From: JBPRGG01 sp051418075
Lineage (GTDB): Bacteria; Bacteroidota; Bacteroidia; Cytophagales; Cyclobacteriaceae
Direction: 5' to 3'
DNA length: 64,000 nucleotides
Assembly: GCA_051418075.1 (NCBI GenBank)
Contig: JBPRGG010000177.1
Coordinates: 122,852 to 186,851 of the forward strand
Part shown: positions 9,120 to 17,917 of the stretch, piece after piece
Position numbering within the stretch: the stretch's first letter is position 1
How the letters are laid out: the number at the start of each line of letters is the position of its first letter
The notes under the pieces: model-generated
What the model saw: the letters and a program-made list of their open reading frames with translations, nothing else
The model's database searches: none
Told to the model about the DNA's origin: nothing
Position numbers and translations under genes: made by a program

Positions 9120-10427
9120 TTAAACCTGTTTGAGAGCAGCAATTTTATTTTTTGAAAAAGGTATCCTGGCAGTCAGCAAGACCAATAATCCTGCTACAAA
9201 GAAGATAGCCAATGCCATGGTGCTGTTGCGCATGCTTCCGGTAATCTGCTCCACCAGTCCATAACTAAAGGTGCCAATTACGATGGATACTTTTTCTGTG
9301 ACATCATAAAAGCTGAAGTAAGAGGTATGATCTTTGGTGGTTTCCGGAATCAGCTTCGAGTAGGTAGCCCGGGATAATGACTGAATACCTCCCATCACCA
9401 GGCCTACCAGGAAAGCCAGACCATAAAATTGATATTCAGTATAAATAAAATAAGCCAGAAAGCAGATCAATATCCAGATCAGGATCATAATCACCAGGGA
9501 AAGCTTATTACCTTGCAATTTTGATATATAGGCAAAAAGATAAGAACCAGCAATAGCTACGATCTGAATGATCAAGATGGTGAGTATCAATTTATCACCA
9601 GACATATTCAAGGCTTTATCCCCAAAAGACGCTGCCAGATAGATGACCGTTTGCACACCGGTATTATATAAGAAAAAAGCGGCTAAAAACCTTTTGAGGT
9701 TTACCTGGCTTTTAATGCCTTTAAATACTTTTTGTAATTCCAGGTATCCTCTCTTCAAAAGTTTGTCTGCTTGCTGGCCTTTATTCTTTGGAAGTCTTCT
9801 GAAACTTAATTGGGCAAATCCTATCCACCAGACACCTACCAGTAGAAAAGTAAAGCGGGTGGCTGACGATTCGTTGGCAAATCCTATGGCCCCGGGATTC
9901 ATAACCAGGACCAGACTGACTACCAATAAGATAACACTTCCAATATATCCCATGGAAAACCCTTTGGCGCTGACCATATCAAACTTGTCCGGGGTAGCAA
10001 TTACGGGTAAATAAGAGTTATAAAAAACAAGGCTTCCGGCAAAGCCTATGCTGGCCAATACTGAAAATATAATTCCATATTCTACCCATTGGCCTTCAAA
10101 GAAGAATAAAGCCATACAGGATATCGCTCCCAAATAGGTAAAAAATTGCATAAAGGATTTTCGTTTCCCTCCATAATCAGCAATACCAGATAGGAGAGGA
10201 GCCAGGCCAGCAATAATTAAAAATGAAGCTGATAAAGAATAGGAATATAAAACCGTATTGGTAATCTGAATGCCAAAAAAATTAACCAGGTCGCTTCCTG
10301 ACTCTGAGGTAGTTACAGCATTGTAATAGACCGGAAAAATAGTAGCTGTGATCACCAGGGAATATACCGAGTTGGCCCAGTCATACATGGCCCAGGCATT
10401 GATGATTTTTTTATTGTTTTTTTCCAT
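9120..10427 (-). CDS. MFS transporter, UMF1 / Atg22-like family
   Basis: A 435-residue membrane protein with about 12 hydrophobic segments. The N-terminal signature NAWAMYDWANSVYSLVIT is diagnostic of the UMF1 (Atg22-like) branch of the major facilitator superfamily. A second hallmark, GGIQSLSRATYSKLIPE, lies in the C-terminal half. The substrate is unknown for most bacterial members, although an amino-acid or metabolite efflux role is suggested by the yeast Atg22 relative. It is convergent with the creatininase gene, one base apart, and no terminator lies between them. Confidence 0.9.
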   Translation of the reverse strand: MEKNNKKIINAWAMYDWANSVYSLVITATIFPVYYNAVTTSESGSDLVNFFGIQITNTVLYSYSLSASFLIIAGLAPLLSGIADYGGKRKSFMQFFTYLGAISCMALFFFEGQWVEYGIIFSVLASIGFAGSLVFYNSYLPVIATPDKFDMVSAKGFSMGYIGSVILLVVSLVLVMNPGAIGFANESSATRFTFLLVGVWWIGFAQLSFRRLPKNKGQQADKLLKRGYLELQKVFKGIKSQVNLKRFLAAFFLYNTGVQTVIYLAASFGDKALNMSGDKLILTILIIQIVAIAGSYLFAYISKLQGNKLSLVIMILIWILICFLAYFIYTEYQFYGLAFLVGLVMGGIQSLSRATYSKLIPETTKDHTSYFSFYDVTEKVSIVIGTFSYGLVEQITGSMRNSTMALAIFFVAGLLVLLTARIPFSKNKIAALKQV

Positions 10428-10446
10428 GGATGCCTGTGAGGGGTTT

Positions 10447-10480
10447 AAAAAAAAAGTCTTTCTGTTGGCAGAAAGACTTT
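10447..10480 (-). terminator. Intrinsic terminator of the ExbB/ExbD operon
   Basis: A perfect 12-base-pair stem (AAAGTCTTTCTG at 10453-10464 and its complement at 10469-10480) with loop TTGG. On the minus strand it is followed by a run of U residues (plus-strand A run 10447-10455). It lies about 30 bases past the stop of the last ExbD gene. Confidence 0.9.
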
Positions 10481-10509
10481 CTATAATAAATTATATAATA
10501 AATACCAGA

Positions 10510-10977
10510 TTATAAAACTACATCCGATTCTTGTGTAGATGCATACATAATCAAACGTGCGTTTGCATTACGTAATTGTAACTGAACATCTGATACGATA
10601 CCCATTTTAGCCTCTTTGTCTACTTTAAGAGACATTCGGATCTGATCTCGTTCTACTTCAGGCAATTTGTCCTTTTCCTGTTGAACGAATAAAATCAAGT
10701 CTTTCGGTTCAACGAAAACGTCATTTACCTGAATTTTAGGTTCAGTACCAAATTTATTCACTTCTCTTGGCTTGCCAATATAAATATAGCTAACCAGCGA
10801 TTTTCTTTCTATTTTTTGTAATTGCTCAGCCTGAGGGATCCGCTGTAAAACCAACAAATTAGTTTCCCTTAATACTGTGGTTACCATAAAGAAGAACAGC
10901 AACATGAAGATGATATCCGGCAAAGAGGCTGTTGGAATATTCTGACTTGTAGCTGTTTTTTTCTTAAACTTTGACAT
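10510..10977 (-). CDS. ExbD/TolR-family biopolymer transport protein (second)
   Basis: A 155-residue protein with a short cytoplasmic N-terminus, one transmembrane segment (LPDIIFMLLFFFMVTTVL, about residues 19-37) and a periplasmic domain. The Asp at the start of that segment matches the proton-path Asp of ExbD/TolR. It is the last gene of the operon, 1 base after the first ExbD gene and followed by a strong terminator. Together with ExbB it should energise TonB-type transport or a related envelope process. Two different ExbD paralogues side by side is common in Bacteroidota. Confidence 0.92.
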   Translation of the reverse strand: MSKFKKKTATSQNIPTASLPDIIFMLLFFFMVTTVLRETNLLVLQRIPQAEQLQKIERKSLVSYIYIGKPREVNKFGTEPKIQVNDVFVEPKDLILFVQQEKDKLPEVERDQIRMSLKVDKEAKMGIVSDVQLQLRNANARLIMYASTQESDVVL

Positions 10978-10978
10978 A

Positions 10979-11545
10979 TCAATTTCCTCCTATATTTGTG
11001 GGCTCAGCAAATGAAATATTCCTGGGAAAATCCTGTCTGGCTCTTTCATATATAGATTTTTCCCTGGGGTTTTTCAGATCCAGGCTTCGAAAGCGTTCTG
11101 CTGTAATTCCGACCCGATCCGCATACATTTCATTATAAGCTGCCTGTACTTCGTCTAAAACTTCAATATATTTTTCATAACTAGTACCACGATCAGTTTT
11201 AAAAGATATAACTGCTTTTTCCGGGCTATCTGACAGATCAGGATTGACCCCATTATTCAGAACAAATTCTTTGATCTGTGGCTTCAGTCTGGTCAGACTG
11301 GGCATGGGCTCACCTTCAACCAAAAGCCTGTCATTGGAGTTTAGCAATATCTTAAAAAGATTACGCTCTGGAATTTTTACATCCATGTTCTGAATATTTT
11401 CAGGTTTTGGAGGTAATTGCAGCATAATTCCTTTGTCAGAAGCAATGGTTGTAGTCATTAGAAAGAAAATAAGCAGCAAGAAAGCAATATCAGCCATAGA
11501 ACTGGAATTAATTTCTGCGCTTGCTCTACTTCTACCTTTTGCCAT
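10979..11545 (-). CDS. ExbD/TolR-family biopolymer transport protein (first)
   Basis: A 188-residue ExbD paralogue. It has a basic N-terminus (MAKGRSRASAEIN), a transmembrane segment at about residues 17-36 with the conserved Asp in SMADIAFLLLIFFLMT, and a periplasmic domain longer than in the second ExbD. Its start overlaps the stop of the upstream 112-residue membrane protein gene by one base, which points to translational coupling. It should be the partner of the ExbB at 11936-12769. Confidence 0.92.
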   Translation of the reverse strand: MAKGRSRASAEINSSSMADIAFLLLIFFLMTTTIASDKGIMLQLPPKPENIQNMDVKIPERNLFKILLNSNDRLLVEGEPMPSLTRLKPQIKEFVLNNGVNPDLSDSPEKAVISFKTDRGTSYEKYIEVLDEVQAAYNEMYADRVGITAERFRSLDLKNPREKSIYERARQDFPRNISFAEPTNIGGN

Positions 11546-11883
11546 TATTTTACTAGTTTAACTATTTCTGTAAATACAATTCCAACAATTGCAATTGCAA
11601 CTAAAATGTACATTGTAATTAATGCACCACCGATTAACTTCGAAGCACTTGATTCAGTAACTCCTTGGGTAATATAAGCCTGAGTTACTTCACTTCCTGC
11701 TAATGCATAACCTATGATAAATATTACACCTAAAAATACAATTCCTACTACTCCTTTGATCAGGGATTTCGGATTACTTATTGCATTGATCAAAGGCAGA
11801 ACAATTGCGGCCAATGCTGCTACTATCATTAAGATGTAACCTGCATATAATCCATATTCTACTACAAAATCTGAGAAATCCAT
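11545..11883 (-). CDS. Small membrane protein of the ExbB/ExbD operon
   Basis: A 112-residue protein with three hydrophobic segments (about residues 12-32, 44-64 and 85-108) and no recognisable catalytic motif. It lies between exbB and the first exbD gene, overlapping the latter by one base. Similar small membrane proteins occur at this place in Bacteroidota ExbB operons, but I know of no established function. Its position suggests it is a structural or accessory part of the proton-driven motor complex; that is inference. Confidence 0.8.
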   Translation of the reverse strand: MDFSDFVVEYGLYAGYILMIVAALAAIVLPLINAISNPKSLIKGVVGIVFLGVIFIIGYALAGSEVTQAYITQGVTESSASKLIGGALITMYILVAIAIVGIVFTEIVKLVK

Positions 11884-11935
11884 GTTGACGATTATTAGTT
11901 ATAACAAATTTATTAAAAAAAAACCAGACCAAAAA

Positions 11936-12769
11936 TTATCTGGCGCTGGTTAAATTATGTTTTACCAACAGGTCAACCAGGGCAATAGAAGCATCTTCCA
12001 TTTGGTTTACCAGAGAATCTATTTTAGAAACACAATAGTTGTAGAATAATTGCAGAATTACTGCTACGATCAAACCGGCCAGCGTAGTCAAAAGAGCCAC
12101 AGAAATACCACCGGCCACAATGGCAGGAGAAATGTCATTGGCTGCCTGAATCGTGTCGAAAGCTTCGATCATACCGATTACAGTACCCATGAAACCAAGC
12201 ATCGGGGCTAAGGAAATAAACAGGGAGATCCAAACCAAACCTCTTTCCAGTCGGCCCATTTCTACAGAACCATAAGAGATAATGGATTTTTCAACCATTT
12301 CAATACCTTCAGACATTCTCATCAGTCCCTGGGTAAAGATGGAGGCTACCGGGCCACGAGTCTGTTTGGTTACTTCTTTGGCTCCTTCTACACCGTCTCT
12401 GGCTAATGCATCTTCTACTTTAGCAAGCAATTTGTTGGTGTTGGTAGTAGCCAGGTTCAGGGTGATAATTCTTTCAATAGCTACAGCCAAACCCAGAATT
12501 AAACACAATAATACGATAGTCATAAAACCCCAGCCACCATCAATAAATTTTTCTTTTATGATTTGATGAAAGGTGGCATCTTCAGTTTCTACCAATTCTT
12601 CCTCTCCCATATCCATGGGTTCATCGGGTACAACAGTTTCTTCAACCATTGCGGTATCTTCTTCTGCAGTCATTGTTGTATCTTCCTGAGCATCCTGGGC
12701 TAAGGCGTGAAATGAATAACCGAATGAAAGTACACCGGTAAGCATTAATAAAGCAAATAACTTTTTCAT
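11936..12769 (-). CDS. MotA/TolQ/ExbB proton channel family protein
   Basis: A 277-residue protein with an N-terminal signal peptide (LFALLMLTGVLSFGYSFHALAQ), then a strongly acidic Asp/Glu/Thr linker (about residues 25-60). Three transmembrane segments of the ExbB type follow, including LGFMGTVIGMIEAFDTI with the conserved Gly/Thr of the family. The acidic extension and signal peptide are typical of Bacteroidota ExbB. It is the first gene of a four-gene operon with a small membrane protein and two ExbD proteins. It should form the pentameric channel that harvests proton motive force. Confidence 0.93.
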   Translation of the reverse strand: MKKLFALLMLTGVLSFGYSFHALAQDAQEDTTMTAEEDTAMVEETVVPDEPMDMGEEELVETEDATFHQIIKEKFIDGGWGFMTIVLLCLILGLAVAIERIITLNLATTNTNKLLAKVEDALARDGVEGAKEVTKQTRGPVASIFTQGLMRMSEGIEMVEKSIISYGSVEMGRLERGLVWISLFISLAPMLGFMGTVIGMIEAFDTIQAANDISPAIVAGGISVALLTTLAGLIVAVILQLFYNYCVSKIDSLVNQMEDASIALVDLLVKHNLTSAR

Positions 12770-12861
12770 AATCTAGTTTTTAATATTTCAATATAAAGGT
12801 TAATTGTTTTACAAAATTTAAAAAATTTCTCAATAATAAAAATTATTGTTGAAAATTTTCG

Positions 12862-12951
12862 CGGAGAGACAGGGATTCGAACCCTGGGTACCCATTCTTA
12901 GGGCACACCCGCTTTCCAGGCGAGCACCTTCAGCCACTCGGTCACCTCTCC
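12862..12951 (-). tRNA. tRNA-Ser (GGA)
   Basis: On the minus strand the 90-base sequence starts GGAGAGG and ends CTCTCC plus discriminator G. The T arm is CAGGG-TTCGAAT-CCCTG, and the anticodon loop CTGGAAA gives anticodon GGA. A long variable arm, as expected for serine, follows the anticodon stem. The CCA end is not encoded. Confidence 0.95.
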
Positions 12952-13067
12952 ATGATTATTCTTCATGTTTTGTCTTCATGATATCCCGTCCGGATAATTT
13001 GTCAGGGCACAAATAAATCAATAAAATCATCTATTTGCAAGTTTTAAATTAGTTTTTTATTTATATT

Positions 13068-14135
13068 TTAAGATTCCATTTCACCCCTGAGATTTATAAC
13101 TAATTTTTTCTTTATTTCTTCCTGATCGTTTGTTGTACCAAACAAATACATCATTTTGGTAATGGCTGCTTCACTTGTTATATCCTTACCACTCAACACT
13201 CCTATGTCTGCCAGCAACTTACTGGTCCTGTAGCGACCATGTATTACTTTTCCTTTGCTGCACTGGGACACATTAAATATGATTAAACCTTTGTCAATGG
13301 CTTTTTTCAGGCTTTTTAAAAACCATTCAGATGTCATGGCATTGCCAGAACCGAATGATTCGATTACCAGGCCTTTCAGCCCGGGAATGTTCAATATACT
13401 ATTCACAACTTCCTGATTTAAACCAGGAAATAATTTCATGAATGCCACATTTGAATCCATCTTTTCATTCATTCTGATTTTGCCATTTTCCTGGTAGGGC
13501 TTGATTACCTGGTAGTTGAAATCAATGGATATTCCCGCCTTGGCCAATATTGGATAATTCTCAGATTCAAAGGCTGAAAACTGGCTGCTTCTCACCTTTT
13601 TTACCCGGTTTCCACGCATCAATAAATAATCAAAATAAATACAAACTTCCGGTACCAGGGGCTTGCCGTCTTTTTTAGATGAGGCAATTTCCAGTGCGGT
13701 TATTAAATTGGCCCTGGCATCAGTCCTGATAGTACCTATAGGCAGTTGAGCTCCGGTAAAAATCACCGGTTTATTAAGATTTTCCAATAAAAAGCTTAAA
13801 GCAGAAGCGCTGTATGCCATTGTGTCAGTGCCATGCAATATAACAAATCCATCATATTGCAGGTAATTTTCATAAATGATATAGGCGATATCCACCCAAT
13901 TGGAAAGATTGATATCAGAAGAATCAATCGGCTCCGGGAAAGAAATCACGGTCAGCTTAAGATCAAGATTTTTTAAGGAAGGAAATCGTCTGATGATTTG
14001 GTTGAAATTAAAAGAAACAAGACTGCCGGTTTCATCCGTAACCATTCCAAATGTACCACCTGTGTAAATGATCAGAATATTGGATTTCGGACGGCGGGGA
14101 GCAGCCGTATTGATATTTACAATTCTATATTTCAT
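13068..14135 (-). CDS. Type I (cytoplasmic) L-asparaginase
   Basis: The preferred ATG (14135) gives a protein of about 355 residues; a TTG at 14165 would add ten. The two nucleophile-bearing motifs of asparaginases are visible: IIYTGGTFGM near the N-terminus and ILHGTDTMAYSASAL in the middle. FTGAQLP and the C-terminal FNVSQCSKG follow the family order. There is no signal peptide, consistent with the cytoplasmic type. The gene closes a minus-strand run and lies 48 bases after the tatD-like gene; an asparaginase/TatD neighbourhood is frequent in Bacteroidota. Confidence 0.9.
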   Translation of the reverse strand: MKYRIVNINTAAPRRPKSNILIIYTGGTFGMVTDETGSLVSFNFNQIIRRFPSLKNLDLKLTVISFPEPIDSSDINLSNWVDIAYIIYENYLQYDGFVILHGTDTMAYSASALSFLLENLNKPVIFTGAQLPIGTIRTDARANLITALEIASSKKDGKPLVPEVCIYFDYLLMRGNRVKKVRSSQFSAFESENYPILAKAGISIDFNYQVIKPYQENGKIRMNEKMDSNVAFMKLFPGLNQEVVNSILNIPGLKGLVIESFGSGNAMTSEWFLKSLKKAIDKGLIIFNVSQCSKGKVIHGRYRTSKLLADIGVLSGKDITSEAAITKMMYLFGTTNDQEEIKKKLVINLRGEMES

Positions 14136-14183
14136 CAATAGTTCCGCTTCATAAGTGATTTCCAAATGTAATACTACGGGAAT

Positions 14184-14966
14184 TTATTGTGATTCATTTA
14201 TTTGTCTGAAAATTTTTTCAACATTTTTAGTGGTGATTGCAGCAACTTCTTGTATTCCAAGGGATTTAAGCATTGCGATTTTTTCTGCCACCTGCCTGAT
14301 ATATAAAGGCTGGTTTCTTTTACCTCGAAAAGGTACCGGGGCCAGATACGGACTATCGGTTTCCAGTACAATGTTTTCCAGATCAAGGTGAGGGATCAAC
14401 TGGTCCAAACCACCATTTTTGAAGGTGACTACACCGCCAATTCCCAGATAAAATCCCAATTCGGTCACTTGCCTGGCCTCATCCAGGGTGCCGGTAAAAC
14501 AATGGAATATGCCGGTCAGATCTTCATTGTATTGATCCTTAATCACTTGCAATGTTTCCTTGAATGCATTTCTGAAATGCAGCACTACTGGAAGCCCTAG
14601 TTCTTTGGCCCAATTGATCTGTACATTCAATACTTCCAATTGCTGCTCTTTATAGGTGGTGTCCCAGTAAAAATCCAATCCAATTTCTCCAATAGCAGCA
14701 AAAGACCTATGCTTGAGAATTTTTTCTATTTCCTCTAAATCTTGTTCATAATTTTTCCCTACAGAGCCAGGGTGAAGTCCCATCATTGGAATACATTGAT
14801 CCGGGTATTTTTCCTCCAGCTTCAACATGGATTCAATGGAAGATGTATCAATGTTGGGCATATAGATCCGGCTGATTTGCTGCTGCTTACATTTTTCAAG
14901 CATTTCATCCCTGTCCTGATCAAAATCATCCAGGTAGATATGTGCATGGGTATCAATGAGTGTCAT
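14184..14966 (-). CDS. TatD-family metal-dependent deoxyribonuclease
   Basis: A 260-residue TIM-barrel hydrolase. The metal ligands are in DTHAHI (residues 5-9), IGEIGLDFYWD (Glu near residue 96), VVLHFRN, HCFTGT and ETDSPYLAP (Asp near residue 206), in the order typical of TatD. The family has 3'-5' DNase activity and has been linked to DNA repair and oxidative damage. It starts 5 bases after the GT2 gene stop, so it belongs to the same transcription unit. Confidence 0.93.
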   Translation of the reverse strand: MTLIDTHAHIYLDDFDQDRDEMLEKCKQQQISRIYMPNIDTSSIESMLKLEEKYPDQCIPMMGLHPGSVGKNYEQDLEEIEKILKHRSFAAIGEIGLDFYWDTTYKEQQLEVLNVQINWAKELGLPVVLHFRNAFKETLQVIKDQYNEDLTGIFHCFTGTLDEARQVTELGFYLGIGGVVTFKNGGLDQLIPHLDLENIVLETDSPYLAPVPFRGKRNQPLYIRQVAEKIAMLKSLGIQEVAAITTKNVEKIFRQINESQ

Positions 14967-14971
14967 AGATT

Positions 14972-16063
14972 TTAGTAGTTTCTGCCTTTCCAGGTGGTTT
15001 TAAGGGGCAGAATGAAATAAAAAAATGATAATGTGGACATAATAAAAAAATAGAATTCATAAAGAAGCAAAAAATAAACATAAATCTTGTTCTGTGCTTT
15101 TTCAGCCACCAAAGATATAAAAACTCCCTGAACTATTATTTTAATTATTAAAAAAATGATGGCTATCCATAAATAATGAATAGCCAGAATGCCGGTGAAG
15201 GGAAGGTATAAAAGATTCATCAGTAACAGAAACTGTAAATAGAAGGGTGCATTGCCAGCCCCTTTCAACCACCTTTTTCTCTGGATCAAAAGCTCACTTA
15301 CAGAATTTAAAGGTAAAGATAACCCCCGGGCTTTATGGTGAAGAAGGTTCTCAAATCTGAAATTTTTTTGTTTTACTACCTGTTTAAATAATTCATAATC
15401 CTCTGTAATTGAAAAAGGTATGCTTTCATAACCGCCCACTGACTGGTAAGCTTTCCGGGTAACCATCATATTGTTTCCCATGGTGGTAACCGGAATCTTC
15501 AGATCAGAGATTACTTTTATTATTCCAAGGGAGGCGGTCCATTCTATATTTTGCATTTTGGACAGAAAGTGCTGGTTTTTAATTCCGGTAAAACCAGTGA
15601 TAATTCCTACGCCTTGCCTGAACCTGCTTAGCATAAATTTGATCCAATCCGGTGGCAGCCACATATCAGCATCAGTAATAAAAAAGAAATCGCCCCGGGC
15701 CTGTTTGGCTAGTTGGGCCAGTACATTGGCCTTTCCCTTCAAATGAGGTCCGGGCTGATCTATATCAAATAATTTTACCCTGGGGTCATTCATAAATGGC
15801 TGTATACGATCCACCGTCTGATCTGTAGATTGATCATTGCCTATCAGTATTTCATAGTTTTTATAATTTTGGTTTAGCAAACTGTTTAAACATCGGGTAA
15901 TGGTTTGCTCTTCATTTCTTACCGCCACCAGAATGGATACCATAGCAAACTCAGGTAAATTTTCTTCTGGAACTGGTGTTTTGGATGCCTTTAGCAAAAA
16001 AATAAACACCAGATATATCAGAATGATCAGTGTTAAAAAAAATATAATGATCCCCCAAAGCAT
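14972..16063 (-). CDS. Membrane glycosyltransferase, family 2
   Basis: A 363-residue protein with one N-terminal transmembrane segment. The GT-A catalytic domain has VSILVAVRNEEQTI, the DxD-type motif TDADMW, the acceptor-site ED in SITEDYELF and the QRKRW motif of processive family 2 enzymes. Three or four transmembrane segments follow at the C-terminus. The protein immediately upstream is a polysaccharide deacetylase (0-base gap), so a role in making or exporting a surface polysaccharide or glycolipid is likely. It resembles the other GT2 at 19475-20608 in layout. Confidence 0.9.
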   Translation of the reverse strand: MLWGIIIFFLTLIILIYLVFIFLLKASKTPVPEENLPEFAMVSILVAVRNEEQTITRCLNSLLNQNYKNYEILIGNDQSTDQTVDRIQPFMNDPRVKLFDIDQPGPHLKGKANVLAQLAKQARGDFFFITDADMWLPPDWIKFMLSRFRQGVGIITGFTGIKNQHFLSKMQNIEWTASLGIIKVISDLKIPVTTMGNNMMVTRKAYQSVGGYESIPFSITEDYELFKQVVKQKNFRFENLLHHKARGLSLPLNSVSELLIQRKRWLKGAGNAPFYLQFLLLMNLLYLPFTGILAIHYLWIAIIFLIIKIIVQGVFISLVAEKAQNKIYVYFLLLYEFYFFIMSTLSFFYFILPLKTTWKGRNY

Positions 16064-16690
16064 TTATATAGCTTTAAATTGATACCCTAAGTCAGTAAAA
16101 TGGGCCAGATATTTTGGTAAGGCATACTTCAAACTGGTTTCTGCCTTATAATTATCATGGAAAACAATGATTGTTCCCTGACTGGTATATTTTACTGAAT
16201 TTAAAAGACATTGTTCAGGCGAAATGTTGGGGTCAAAGTCCCGGCTTAATACATCCCACATCACCATTTTATAAATCTGGCTCAACTGAAAGACCTGTTT
16301 AGGCCGGATTTTTCCATAGGGCGGCCTGAAAAGTGGTTGATGATTACCTAAATAAGGTGCAATCAATTGCTGGCAGTTGCTGATATTTTGAAGGTATTGC
16401 TTACTGCTATACTTCCAGCTGTTTAAGTGATTGTAGGTATGATTACCTATGCTGTGGCCGCTATCAAAAATTTTTTGAAATATGGCAGGATGCTTCCTGA
16501 CATTGTCGCCTACACAAAAAAAAGTGGCCTGCGCTCTGAACTGAGCCAACACTTCCAGCACATATTCTGTCAATCCGGGTATGGGGCCATCATCGAAAGT
16601 AAGGTAAATGGTGGGGACAGGATTATTTATTTTCCATAAAAGACGGGGAATCAGCCATTGTATAATTCCAGGTGTCTTGTACAGAGGCAT
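16064..16690 (-). CDS. Polysaccharide deacetylase (NodB homology domain)
   Basis: A 208-residue carbohydrate esterase family 4 protein. The motifs run in order: TFDDGP (catalytic base and metal Asp), HSIGNHTYNH (metal His pair), RPPYGK, WDVLSRDFDP and IVFHDN. There is no clear signal peptide, so it may act in the cytoplasm or be exported by another route. It abuts the GT2 gene and lies 3 bases downstream of the SpoIIE-type phosphatase gene. The substrate is probably an N-acetylated glycan made by the neighbouring transferases; that is inference. Confidence 0.9.
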   Translation of the reverse strand: MPLYKTPGIIQWLIPRLLWKINNPVPTIYLTFDDGPIPGLTEYVLEVLAQFRAQATFFCVGDNVRKHPAIFQKIFDSGHSIGNHTYNHLNSWKYSSKQYLQNISNCQQLIAPYLGNHQPLFRPPYGKIRPKQVFQLSQIYKMVMWDVLSRDFDPNISPEQCLLNSVKYTSQGTIIVFHDNYKAETSLKYALPKYLAHFTDLGYQFKAI

Positions 16691-16693
16691 GGA

Positions 16694-17911
16694 TTAATCC
16701 TGATTAATTTTACAGCTTAGCAGGGTGATGTCGTCGGAAAATTCATTGCTTCCCTTAAACTGATTCACTTGCTCCAATAGTTGCTGATTCAGCTTTTTGA
16801 GGTCGGTCTGGTGGTTTTCCTGGACAAATTGTTTCAGTCGCTCCAGCCCATATTCCTCATCTTCCTGATTAAATGTTTCAGTTAACCCATCTGTATAACC
16901 AAAAAAGAAAAACCCGGGTATTTGATCCTTCAGACCAACATTCAAAAACGGCAAAGGGTCAAAATTTCCCAGTATGGTAGTGCCAGTTTCCAGGTACTGA
17001 AAATCATCATCCCGGGTGATCAATATCTGCGGATTATGACCGGCATTTACATAATGCAACTGTTCTAGCTTTTGATTATAAATTGCTAAAAAAACAGTTA
17101 TGAAGTTTTCACCATTGGCACTTTTCAGGATTTGATAGTTCAGTTCCTCCACAATTTCTTTCAGGTTGCTGGTTTTCCGAACCAGTGTATGTAAAGATGC
17201 CTGAAAGTTGGACATCAGAATAGCGGCTGGCACCCCTTTACCGGATACATCCGCAATACAAATTAAAAAACTATCTTGATCAATTCTTATATAATCATAA
17301 TAATCTCCTCCCACAGAATGGTGAGGCAGGTATTGGGCTGCTATTTTCAAATTATCCCGGTAGGGAAGTTGTTTAGGGAATAAGAATTGCTGTACGTTTC
17401 TGGCAATTTCCAACTCTTTTCTCAAGGCTTCTTCCTGAAGTTGACGGCGGGCCATTTTTTTATTTTCAATCGCTACGATGATGATATTACTCAAAGCCTG
17501 GATCAGGGTGTAATTTATGCCTCCGGTTTCTTCTGTGTCTTCTCCCACAAATACAAAAGCCAGAAATTGGTCCTTATGTGTAACCGGTATTACTTTATCA
17601 AATTCCTTGAATGGATTGGATGGATCAGTTTTATCTACCACACATATACTTTTACAACGGGAGAAGTTCTCATCCAGGGCTATACCTGAAAAGTCATGAT
17701 CTGTGCCGAAATAGACTTTACAGTTCCAGGTTTCATCCAGTACATATAAAGCCAGTTTTTTAATATTCAGGTTAGAACGTAAGGTGAAATGATAGATCTT
17801 ATATAAGGATTCCTCCGGTAAGTTATTATTGATGGCCTGAGTGATCTCCAGCAAAGAGTTAAGCTCAAGTTCCTTAATATCATATTGATTCTTTAGCAGA
17901 TTCGATTCCAT
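16694..17911 (-). CDS. SpoIIE/RsbU-type PP2C phosphatase
   Basis: A 405-residue protein. The N-terminal half (about residues 1-150) looks GAF-like, then a short coiled coil precedes the PP2C_SIG catalytic domain. That domain shows AAQYLPHHSVGGDYYDY, CIADVSGKGVPAA and FGYTDGLTE with metal-binding Asp residues. Such phosphatases usually act on an STAS anti-sigma-factor antagonist in partner switching. No anti-sigma or STAS gene lies beside it; its neighbours are an OppC-type permease and a polysaccharide deacetylase. The signal sensed by the N-terminal domain is unknown. Confidence 0.9.
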   Translation of the reverse strand: MESNLLKNQYDIKELELNSLLEITQAINNNLPEESLYKIYHFTLRSNLNIKKLALYVLDETWNCKVYFGTDHDFSGIALDENFSRCKSICVVDKTDPSNPFKEFDKVIPVTHKDQFLAFVFVGEDTEETGGINYTLIQALSNIIIVAIENKKMARRQLQEEALRKELEIARNVQQFLFPKQLPYRDNLKIAAQYLPHHSVGGDYYDYIRIDQDSFLICIADVSGKGVPAAILMSNFQASLHTLVRKTSNLKEIVEELNYQILKSANGENFITVFLAIYNQKLEQLHYVNAGHNPQILITRDDDFQYLETGTTILGNFDPLPFLNVGLKDQIPGFFFFGYTDGLTETFNQEDEEYGLERLKQFVQENHQTDLKKLNQQLLEQVNQFKGSNEFSDDITLLSCKINQD

Positions 17912-17917
17912 CTCGAT

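Noticed and set aside
10441..10480. Regulatory palindrome for the UMF1 gene
   Set aside because: The stem with adjoining U run on the minus strand is better explained as the terminator of the ExbD operon.
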